A stretch of DNA of 64,000 bases. Origin: Terriglobia bacterium (GTDB taxonomy: Bacteria; Acidobacteriota; Vicinamibacteria; Vicinamibacterales; CAVVIG01). Shown here piece after piece: positions 34,361 to 42,878 of the stretch (the first letter of the stretch is position 1; every line of letters begins with the position of its first letter). The notes under the pieces were generated by a model. That model saw only the letters and a program-made list of their open reading frames with translations. It was not told the origin of the DNA and did no database searches. The stretch lies in contig JAIQFX010000005.1 in the NCBI GenBank assembly GCA_020073005.1, positions 1 through 64,000 of the forward strand. The letters are read 5' to 3'. The translations under genes and the position numbers were made by a program.

Positions 34361-36106
34361 ATGAACTCCTGGGAACAGCGCGAACGCGCACTCGCCACCC
34401 TCGCCAAGGAAATCGGCTACACGAAAAAGCCGCACGGCGATCGGCTGCGCATCGCCCTCGCCTTCCCGAACACGTACTGGGTCGGGATGTCCAATCTCGG
34501 CTTCCAGACGCTCTACCGCCTCTTCAACGCCGAAGACGCCATCGTCTGCGAACGGTTCTTCCTGCCGCCGAAGCAGGAGCTCGCCGCCCTCAGCGCGGCG
34601 CGCGCGCCGCTGCTGACGCTCGAGTCGCAGACGCCGGTCGGCGACTTCGACGTCATCGCGTTCTCCGTCTCCTTCGAGTGGGACTACGTGAACGTGCTGA
34701 CGCTGCTGCGGCTCGCCGGCGTGCCGGCCCGCGCCGCCGATCGCACGCCGCGGCATCCGCTCGTCGTCGTCGGCGGCGCCGTGACGTTCGTCAACCCTGA
34801 ACCGCTCGCGCCGTTCGCCGACGTCATCGCCGCGGGCGAGGGCGAAGCGCTGGTCCCCGGATTCCGACGTGCCCATGCCGCCGCGACCGATCGCGCCGAT
34901 CTCCTGCGGCTGCTCGCGAAGGAGCGCGGGTTCTACGTGCCGTCGTTCTACGAGCCGCAGTACGCGCAAGACGGCACGCTCGCCGGCTACACGGTCCAGG
35001 CCGGCGTGGACGCGCCGCTCCCCGTACGGAAAGCGGCGCTCAAGACGACCGAGGCCGTCGACCCGCCGGCGACGAGCATCTTCACGCCCGACACCGAGTT
35101 CGGTTCGCGCCTGCTCATCGAAGTCGTGCGCGGCTGCGCCAACCTGTGCCGCTTCTGCTGGGCCGGCTACAACTACCTGCCCGTGCGCGCGTTTCCGACC
35201 GACCGCATCCTGGAGATCGCCGCCGCCGCGCGCCCGTACGCGAATCGCGTCGGCCTCGTCTCCATCGCGCTCTGCGACCATCCCGACATCGAGCGCATCC
35301 TCGCGCGTCTGCTCGAGATGGGCTACGCCATCAGCCCGGCCTCGCTCCGGCTCGACGATCTGACCGAGCCGATCGTCCGCGTCCTCCGCGAGAGCGGAGA
35401 ACGATCGATCACCATCGCGCCGGAAACCGGATCCGATCGCCTGCGCCGCGTCATCAACAAGACCGTGACGAACGACGAGATCCTCGATCGCGCCGATCTG
35501 ATCTTCGCGAGCGGCATCGAGAACGTGAAGCTCTACTACATGATCGGCCTCCCGACGGAAACAGACGAGGACCTCGTGGCCATCCGCGATCTCACGCTGC
35601 AGATGCGCGACCGCATGCTCGCGCACGCTCGCATTCGCGGCCAGGTCGGACGCATCGTCGGCAGCGTCAACCCGCTGGTTCCGAAGCCCGGCACGGCCTA
35701 TCAGTGGATCCCGATGGAGGATCCGTCGCTCATCGAGCGCAAGATCAAGCGCCTGCGCGCCCTGACCTCCGGCATCGACAACGTGTACTTCAACATCAAG
35801 TCCGAGCGGAACTCCTACTTCCAGGCGCTGCTGTCGCTCGGCGACCGGCGCGTGGCCCCGGCGATCGAGGTCGCCGAGCGCAACGGGCAGAACTGGCGCG
35901 CGGCTCTGGCCGACGCCGGCGTCGACGGCGATTTCTACATCTTCCGCGACCGCAGCCGCGACGCGTTCCTCCCGTGGGACATCATCGACGGCGGCATGAA
36001 GGCGTCTTTCTTCAAGTCGGAGTACGAAAAGAGCCTCCGCGAAGAGTGGACGCTGCCGCCGAAGCGCGCGCAGGAAAACGCGAAGCTGCTGCCGGTGATC
36101 CAATAG
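34361..36106 (+). CDS. B12-binding-domain radical SAM protein (TIGR03960-like)
   Basis: A 581-residue radical SAM enzyme. Residues 1-210 hold a divergent cobalamin-binding-type Rossmann domain (IALAFPNTYWVGMSNLGF, then VVVGGAVTFVNPEPLAPFAD in part). The iron-sulfur ligands are Cys259, Cys263 and Cys266 (RGCANLCRFCW). Downstream motifs SIALCDHPDI, TIAPETGSDRLR and GLPTETDED follow the usual order. Proteins of this family are often followed by a TIGR03936 partner; none is adjacent. The substrate is unknown. It begins 82 bases after ftsZ. Confidence 0.88.
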   Translation: MNSWEQRERALATLAKEIGYTKKPHGDRLRIALAFPNTYWVGMSNLGFQTLYRLFNAEDAIVCERFFLPPKQELAALSAARAPLLTLESQTPVGDFDVIAFSVSFEWDYVNVLTLLRLAGVPARAADRTPRHPLVVVGGAVTFVNPEPLAPFADVIAAGEGEALVPGFRRAHAAATDRADLLRLLAKERGFYVPSFYEPQYAQDGTLAGYTVQAGVDAPLPVRKAALKTTEAVDPPATSIFTPDTEFGSRLLIEVVRGCANLCRFCWAGYNYLPVRAFPTDRILEIAAAARPYANRVGLVSIALCDHPDIERILARLLEMGYAISPASLRLDDLTEPIVRVLRESGERSITIAPETGSDRLRRVINKTVTNDEILDRADLIFASGIENVKLYYMIGLPTETDEDLVAIRDLTLQMRDRMLAHARIRGQVGRIVGSVNPLVPKPGTAYQWIPMEDPSLIERKIKRLRALTSGIDNVYFNIKSERNSYFQALLSLGDRRVAPAIEVAERNGQNWRAALADAGVDGDFYIFRDRSRDAFLPWDIIDGGMKASFFKSEYEKSLREEWTLPPKRAQENAKLLPVIQ

Positions 36107-36177
36107 GTCCGGCTGACGCCGCCCCTCGACCGTGCTCGGGGCGGCCCTGAGCTTGCCGAAGGGCCGGACGCCACCGT
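36107..36177. repeat. nested palindromic repeat cluster
   Basis: Outer words GTCCGGCTGACGCC and GGCCGGACGCCACC resemble the uninterrupted TCCGGCTGAAGCCGGACGCC at 26984. Between them lie two hairpins, GCCCC/GGGGC (36121-36142) and GGCCCT/AGGGCC (36143-36165), the second carrying the CAAGCTCAGGGC-type core also found in the M28 gene. Confidence 0.7.
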
Positions 36178-36480
36178 TCAGCTCGCGATCGCCGACTGTT
36201 CCTCGAACTCCGCGTAGGCCGCGAGAATCAGCTCACGCACTTTGGTCTGCGCCGTCGCGTCGACGATCGGCCGCAGGAGCGCGAAGCTGCGGCGCTCGCC
36301 GTTGACGGTGTACTGGCGCGACGGGAACGTCACGTTGCGGCCGCCGCCGCCGCGCCGCTCCCAGATGGAGAAGCCGATCAGCTTCAGGCCGTCGAGCGGG
36401 CCGTCGCCGAAGTGCAGCTCGGCGTCCGCGAGCAATCCCGGCGGGTTGCCTTTGTCGTTGGGCGTAATCTTGATCGTCAC
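36178..36480 (-). CDS. small SpoVG-like protein
   Basis: A 100-residue soluble protein starting at GTG 36480, with a good ribosome-binding site (AAAGGAG, 7-8 bases upstream). Residues 38-90 (NVTFPSRQYTVNGERR then LLRPI and VRELILAAYAEFEE) line up by eye with the SpoVG core, where a strand of the form FVAMPSKR is followed by a GEFRD turn, HPI and a C-terminal helix. SpoVG is a small nucleic-acid-binding regulator. I cannot confirm the homology without a profile search; otherwise this is a conserved-looking protein of unknown function. Confidence 0.65.
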   Translation of the reverse strand: MTIKITPNDKGNPPGLLADAELHFGDGPLDGLKLIGFSIWERRGGGGRNVTFPSRQYTVNGERRSFALLRPIVDATAQTKVRELILAAYAEFEEQSAIAS

Positions 36481-36745
36481 GTCATCACTCCTTTAGCGGC
36501 TCGCTTCGAACCGCTGGCCGGCAGGCGCGTGACGCTTCATCAAGGGTGATGCCGAGCCGGGCGATGGCAGGCGCGTCGGCGGAAACGACTGAACGGGCGC
36601 GCGTTGGAGGAGCGGCTTGCGAATGCGCCCTGGGCCGCAGCCCGGGGCGGGAGAACAATGACGCCGGCAGTTGCCCGCCTTCGCGCCGAAGGGCGCTTCG
36701 GCGGGGCAAGCCCAGCCGTCGCGCCGGAGCGCCTCGGCGGACACA
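36481..36745. other. 265-base gap without a supported gene
   Basis: Short open frames exist in several frames, but none has a ribosome-binding site or recognisable protein. The gap holds a palindromic segment near 36678-36720 (GCCCGCCTTCGCGCCGAAGG and its inverse CCTTCGGCG...GGCGGGC style), similar to the repeat next to the tRNA at 39167-39250. No terminator with a U-run was seen. Confidence 0.5.
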
Positions 36746-37129
36746 TCAATCGCCGAGAATCAGAACCTGGGCCAGCGCCAGCTTGTCGGAGTGCGTGATG
36801 GTCAGCAGGGACGAGCGGCCGCCCATGGCGGCAAACCGCCGCGCGGCGCCGCCGTGCAACTGCAGTTGCGGGGGACCGCCGCGCCGGATGACCTCGACGT
36901 CGCGCCACAGGACGCCGTGCGAGTGCCCGGTGCCGAGCGCTTTCATCGCCGCCTCTTTCGCCGCGAAACGGCCGGCGAAGTGAATGGCGGGCACGCGACG
37001 ACGGTTGCTGTAGGCCACCTCGCCATCGGTGAAAATGCGAAGGAGGAAGCGGTCGCCGTAGCGCTCGATGGTCTCGGCGATGCGGTCGATGTCGGTGGCG
37101 TCCAGCCCCAGCCCGATGATGTTCGGCAT
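36746..37129 (-). CDS. acpS: holo-[acyl-carrier-protein] synthase AcpS
   Basis: Transfers 4'-phosphopantetheine from CoA to the acyl carrier protein. The 127-residue chain has the two family motifs: GLGLDATDIDRI with metal ligand Asp10 and RFAAKEAAMKALG with Lys58 and Glu59. Size is standard for AcpS. It diverges from pgeF across only 14 bases of AT-rich sequence, which leaves little room for two separate promoters. Confidence 0.95.
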   Translation of the reverse strand: MPNIIGLGLDATDIDRIAETIERYGDRFLLRIFTDGEVAYSNRRRVPAIHFAGRFAAKEAAMKALGTGHSHGVLWRDVEVIRRGGPPQLQLHGGAARRFAAMGGRSSLLTITHSDKLALAQVLILGD

Positions 37130-37143
37130 GAACCTTATTAATA

Positions 37144-37989
37144 ATGTCTGACTCGTTGACGTTGCCCCAGCCTACCGGCGGCTTCGCCTGGGTGCAAGCG
37201 CCCGCCGGCCCGGCGCTCGTGTCGCGCGCGCTCGAGCCGCTGGCGGATCACCTGTTTACGACGCGCGCGTGGGCGCTTGGATCCGCCGTCCCCGCGACCG
37301 ACGCGGACTGGCAACAGGTCGCGGCCGCACTCGACGTCGACCTCGCGCATCTCGTTCGCGTCCGCCAGGTCCACGGCGCATCAGTGGTCGTCTGCCGTGA
37401 CGGTGACGCGCGCGTCGGCGCGTCACACGCGAGAATGACGGAGGCCGACATCATCGTTTCGAACGATCCGTCGCTGGCCATCGCGATTCAGACGGCGGAC
37501 TGTGTCCCGCTGCTGATCGCGGATGCACGAACGGGCGCCGTGGCGATGGCGCACGCCGGCTGGCGCGGCCTGGCGGCTCGCGTGCCGTCGGTCGCGGTCG
37601 ACGCGCTGGCGCGCGAGCTCGGCAGTCGATCTGTTGATCTGATCGCGGCGATCGGGCCGTCCATCAGCGCCGATCGCTACGAGGTGGGCGCCGACGTGCG
37701 CGCGCGCTTCGAGGCATCCGGGTTTTCAGCCGCGCAGATCGATCGGTGGTTCCGGCACGGCGACCGTCCCGAGCACTGGTCCTTCGACGGCTGGCGGTCG
37801 GCGCGCGACCAGCTGGAGGCCGCGGGCCTGCGGCCGTCGAACATTCACGTCGCCGCGTTGTGCACGGCGAGCCATCCCGACCTGCTGTGTTCGTATCGTC
37901 GCGACGGACAAAACGCCGGGCGGATCGCGGCGGCTATTCGCGCGCGGCGTCCATCGCCGCATTCGCCAGCCGATCGGCGTGCGCGTTGA
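37144..37989 (+). CDS. pgeF: peptidoglycan editing factor PgeF (YfiH, multicopper-like domain)
   Basis: A 281-residue YfiH/laccase-domain protein. The metal/active-site residues are present in order: His in RQVHGAS, Cys in TADCVPLL and His in AHAGWRGL. PgeF-type enzymes remove mis-incorporated residues from UDP-MurNAc precursors or act as purine nucleoside-cleaving enzymes. The 3' end overlaps the convergent RNase H gene by 56 bases, and the last residues (RPSPHSPADRRAR) look unconserved. Confidence 0.9.
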   Translation: MSDSLTLPQPTGGFAWVQAPAGPALVSRALEPLADHLFTTRAWALGSAVPATDADWQQVAAALDVDLAHLVRVRQVHGASVVVCRDGDARVGASHARMTEADIIVSNDPSLAIAIQTADCVPLLIADARTGAVAMAHAGWRGLAARVPSVAVDALARELGSRSVDLIAAIGPSISADRYEVGADVRARFEASGFSAAQIDRWFRHGDRPEHWSFDGWRSARDQLEAAGLRPSNIHVAALCTASHPDLLCSYRRDGQNAGRIAAAIRARRPSPHSPADRRAR

Positions 37990-38350
37990 GCGCGCGGCCC
38001 ACGTGCTCGAACGTCACGTGGCCGATCGCGTGGACGAGCAGGCGCGCCTTCGCGTGCAGCGGCTGCAGGCCCGAGTTCTTGACCTTGAAATTCCCGAGCA
38101 TCTGCTGCACGAGCAGGAGGGAATCAGAGCGGACGTGAAGCGCGCGGTGCCCGTGCGCGCGCGCCCACTCGAGCGCCGCCAGCAGGCCGCGGTACTCCGC
38201 GACGTTGTTGGTCGCGACGCCGATCGACTCGCTGAATTCCTCGACGAGCGTGCCGTCCGGCTGCTCGACGCGGACGCCGAACGCCGCGGGACCGGGATTG
38301 CCGCGCGCGCCGCCGTCGATGTAGGCGATCGGAATGGGTTCAGGGTTCAA
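37934..38350 (-). CDS. ribonuclease HI-like protein
   Basis: A 138-residue RNase H fold enzyme. The four catalytic acids are visible: Asp12 (YIDGGARGNPG), Glu52 (NNVAEYRGL), Asp76 (VRSDSLLLV) and Asp126 (AHADRLAN). It lacks the basic protrusion of the E. coli enzyme, resembling the YpdQ/Sll-type short forms. TTG 38350 is the only start that includes the first strand, and it sits in a TTCAGGGTTCAAGG tract that encodes the first four residues. It follows the zinc-ribbon gene by 4 bases. Confidence 0.9.
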   Translation of the reverse strand: MNPEPIPIAYIDGGARGNPGPAAFGVRVEQPDGTLVEEFSESIGVATNNVAEYRGLLAALEWARAHGHRALHVRSDSLLLVQQMLGNFKVKNSGLQPLHAKARLLVHAIGHVTFEHVGRALNAHADRLANAAMDAARE

Positions 38351-38400
38351 GGTTCTACGTTCTCAGTTCCGAGTTCTGAGTTCCACTCCCCTGAACCCCG
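38339..38400. repeat. periodic tract of AGTTC/GGTTC words between two coupled genes
   Basis: Words such as TTCAGGGTTCAAGGTTC, then CAGTTCCGAGTTCTGAGTTCC repeat at a 7-10 base period. The tract encodes the last 15 residues of the zinc-ribbon protein and the first four of the RNase H-like protein. Confidence 0.65.
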
Positions 38401-39107
38401 GCCTTCGGAACGAAGTACAGAATCCGATTACAGCTGTCGCACTGAAGGATCGCGTCGTTGCGCATCACGGTGTTGAAGATCTGCGGCCGCAGCCGGACGT
38501 GGCAGATCGTGCAGATGCCGTCGCGCGCCTCGGCGACCGCGACGCCGTTGCGCTTGCGCGACACCTGCTCGAACGTCGCGAGCACCTGTTTGTCGAGCGC
38601 GCCGACCACCGCGACGCGTTCGCCCGTGATCCGGTCGATGGTCGCCTGCAGCTCCGTCTGCTCGGCCTGCATCGCGCGCCGATCCGCGTCGACGGCTTTC
38701 TGCTCCGCGGCCAGCTCGGCCTCCGCGCGCTTGACGATGGCCGTCAGCTCGTCGGCTTCGAGCATGCGCTCGAGGACCTTGTCCTCGATGGTCTTGACCT
38801 CGCCCTGCGCGAACGTCATCTCCTTCTGCATGGCCTGGTATTCGACGTTGGTCTTCACGGCCATCAGCTGATCGCGAAACTTGGAGAGCCGTCCCTGGTG
38901 GACGGCGACTTCCTTTTCGAGGTCGCGCCGCGCGTGCTGGTTCTGCGTCAGCTGCTCTTTCGCCGCCGCCACGCGCTGGCGCGCCCCGTCGAGCCGCGCG
39001 TCGAGCGCCTTCTCACGGTCGGGGCCTTCCGCGAGCCGGCGCCGCGCGGCGTCCGCGGCCGAGTCAATCTGTTGGAGGGCAATGAGGCGTTCCAGATCAG
39101 AGTTCAT
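38355..39107 (-). CDS. coiled-coil zinc-ribbon protein (CT398/zf-RING_7 type)
   Basis: A 250-residue protein with a long antiparallel coiled coil (about residues 5-180, heptad-rich with NVEYQAMQKEM at the centre) and a C-terminal four-cysteine-type ribbon with CTICH and CDSC near residues 199 and 224. This is the architecture of chlamydial CT398 and its many bacterial homologues, which have been linked to RpoN or secretion partners. The last 15 residues (AGVQGSGTQNSELRT) come from a periodic tract. It lies just behind the terminator that follows the tRNA gene. Confidence 0.88.
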   Translation of the reverse strand: MNSDLERLIALQQIDSAADAARRRLAEGPDREKALDARLDGARQRVAAAKEQLTQNQHARRDLEKEVAVHQGRLSKFRDQLMAVKTNVEYQAMQKEMTFAQGEVKTIEDKVLERMLEADELTAIVKRAEAELAAEQKAVDADRRAMQAEQTELQATIDRITGERVAVVGALDKQVLATFEQVSRKRNGVAVAEARDGICTICHVRLRPQIFNTVMRNDAILQCDSCNRILYFVPKAGVQGSGTQNSELRT

Positions 39108-39121
39108 GAGTCCTGCAAGGC

Positions 39122-39149
39122 AAAAAAAAGGCCCCGCCGAGGCGGAGCC
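39122..39149 (-). terminator. Rho-independent terminator after rpoD-tRNA
   Basis: On the minus strand GGCTCCGCC pairs with GGCGGGGCC over a two-base loop and is followed by eight T residues. It lies 100 bases after the tRNA and 15 bases before the zinc-ribbon gene, so it should end the dnaG-rpoD-tRNA transcript. Confidence 0.88.
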
Positions 39150-39166
39150 TGAATTCTACAGCGGTT

Positions 39167-39250
39167 GGTCGTCCGCCTTCGCCACGGCTACGGCGGACGC
39201 CTTCGCGTGGGCTTGCGCGCCGAAGCTCTCGGCGCAAGCCGAGAGCGAAG
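39167..39250. repeat. palindromic repeat next to tRNA
   Basis: TCCGCCTTCGCCACGGCTAC pairs with CGGCGGACGCCTTCGCG, followed by a second hairpin GCTTGCGCGCCGAAGCTCTC with GGCGCAAGCCGAGAGCGAAG. A related segment is found in the gap at 36678-36720. It lies in the transcript between the tRNA and the terminator. Confidence 0.65.
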
Positions 39251-39251
39251 G

Positions 39252-39324
39252 TGGGCCCACCAGGATTCGAACCTGGAACGGGCCGGTTATGAGCCGGCGG
39301 CTCTAACCGTTGAGCTATGGGCCC
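39252..39324 (-). tRNA. tRNA with CAU anticodon (Ile2 or elongator Met)
   Basis: A full cloverleaf of 73 bases: acceptor GGGCCCA/TGGGCCC, D stem GCTC/GAGC with an 8-base loop AACGGTTA, anticodon stem GCCGG/CCGGC with loop CTCATAA (anticodon CAT), T arm CCAGG-TTCGAAT-CCTGG, and discriminator A. No CCA is encoded. The 8-base D loop resembles tRNA-Ile2, whose C34 is changed to lysidine, more than elongator Met, but the choice needs a covariance model. It starts 8 bases after the rpoD stop codon and must be cut from that transcript. Confidence 0.95.
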
Positions 39325-39332
39325 GGACAATT

Positions 39333-41111
<1,779 letters not shown>

Positions 41112-42835
41112 AAGTTGTCGATTTCGCTTCCGTGTTGAGTGGCGCCCAGCTGCTGCAGCCGGTCGATTTCCCGTTGAATGGCCGCGCGCTCTCGGTCGAG
41201 CCGCAGGCGTTTGAACGTGTGAACGCAGTTCAGGACGACTGTCGCCGGGGGGGCCTTGTCGGTGGCGATCCGGGTCACTAACTGAGCATTCATAGTACTT
41301 AGACGCTGCAACAGCGTCGTTGGTAAGAGCTCAGGCGAGTGATTTTGCAGAGTCCGCGCCACCTGGAAGACCTCTCGTGTCACCAGGTTATCCAAATCCG
41401 CTTCGTCGATGTCCTCCAGCACGGCAAGGGCCTCTTCGGGCCGGTTGATCAACCACCAAATCAGGGCCTTTTCCGCGTCCTTCAGGCTCCCCAGGCTGGG
41501 CAGTTCAGCCGTCCCCACGGTCGTGCGCCGCTGCACGGCCGCCTTACGAATCTCGTCCCTGACGACGCCTTCCGCGACCCGCGCCTTGTGCGCGATGCGG
41601 TCCGCGAACTGGTCGCGCACCGCGGCATCGGGTATTCGCGCCGCGACCGCCAGCATCTCCTCGAAAAACTGTCTCCGGTTGTCATCGCGACCGAAATCGC
41701 GGCCTGCCGCCGATCGATCGAGGAGGTACTCCAAATACGGCTGGGAGCGCTTCAATCTTTCACGATACTGCTCTGGACCGTGCTTCCTGATGAATGTATC
41801 GGGATCTTCGCCTTTGTCCAGCACGACGACGTTGACGTCGAAGCCCTCGGCGACCAGCAGTTCACACGACCGCACGGCGGCGCCCTGTCCGGCGGCATCC
41901 GGGTCGAAGCTCAGCACGATCTTGGACGTGAAGCGGCGGAGGAGCTGGGCCTGCTGCGGGGTCAGGGCCGTGCCGCAGGATGCCACGGCCGGCGCGGCCT
42001 GCGACTGGAACATCTGCGCGAAATCGAAGTAGCCCTCCACCAAGACGGCGTATCCGGCCTTGCGGATCGGCGATTTCGTCAGGCTGAGCCCGTACAGCGT
42101 CCGCCCCTTTGAGTAGATCGGCGTTTCCGGGGAATTCAGGTACTTGGGCCCGCCCTGATCGGGATCCATCTGCCGGCCGCCAAACGCGATGACGGACCCC
42201 GTATCCCTCGTAATCGGCACCATCAGCCGATTCCTGAATCGGTCGACGATCTCGCCGCCCTCGCGCTGCACGACCAGCCCGCTCTGGACGACCACTCCCG
42301 GCGCGAAGCCCTGCGCGAGCAGCCGGGTCTTGAGCCCGTCACGCGACGAAGGCGCGAAGCCGAGGCCGAGTTGCTCGATCGTCTGCGCCGTGACGTCGCG
42401 GTCGGCCAGCTGCTTCCGCGCGCGCGCGCCTGACGGCGCGTCGAGCTGCTCGCGGAAGTACGCCAGCGCGATCTCGTGCATCTTCAGCATCGCTTCGCGC
42501 AGCGCGGAATCGCGGCGGGCGTCGTCGGATCCCTCCGCCGGCTCCGGCAGCGCGACGCCGAATTTCTGCGCGAGCATCCGCACGGCGTCCTGGAACCCGA
42601 CCTTCTCGTGCAGCTCGAGGAACTTGAACACGTCGCCGCCGGCGTTGCAGCCGAAGCAGTGGAAGAAGCCCTTGTCAGGATGCACGTGGAACGACGGCGT
42701 CTTCTCGTTGTGGAAGGGACAGTTGCCTTTGTACGATGTCCCCGCCTTCTTCAGCGGGACGTACTCCTGCACCACCGTCAGGATGTTGGCCTGCAGGCGG
42801 AGGTCGTCGATGAACTGCTGCGGGAACAAACCCAT

Positions 42836-42878
42836 CAGAATCTGGTCATCTCGCCATCTGGTTATCTGGTCAGTCCTT
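42836..42878. repeat. ATCTGGT periodic tract between mutS2 and dnaG
   Basis: CTGGTCATCTCGCCATCTGG then TTATCTGGTCAG repeats at a 7-10 base period and fills the whole 34-base gap, entering the last three codons of mutS2. No promoter is visible, so dnaG is probably read from mutS2 or further upstream. Confidence 0.55.

Noticed and set aside
36493-36744. Minus-strand frame of 83 codons in the gap before acpS
   Set aside because: No ribosome-binding site, Pro/Arg/Cys-rich composition and overlap with a palindromic repeat.
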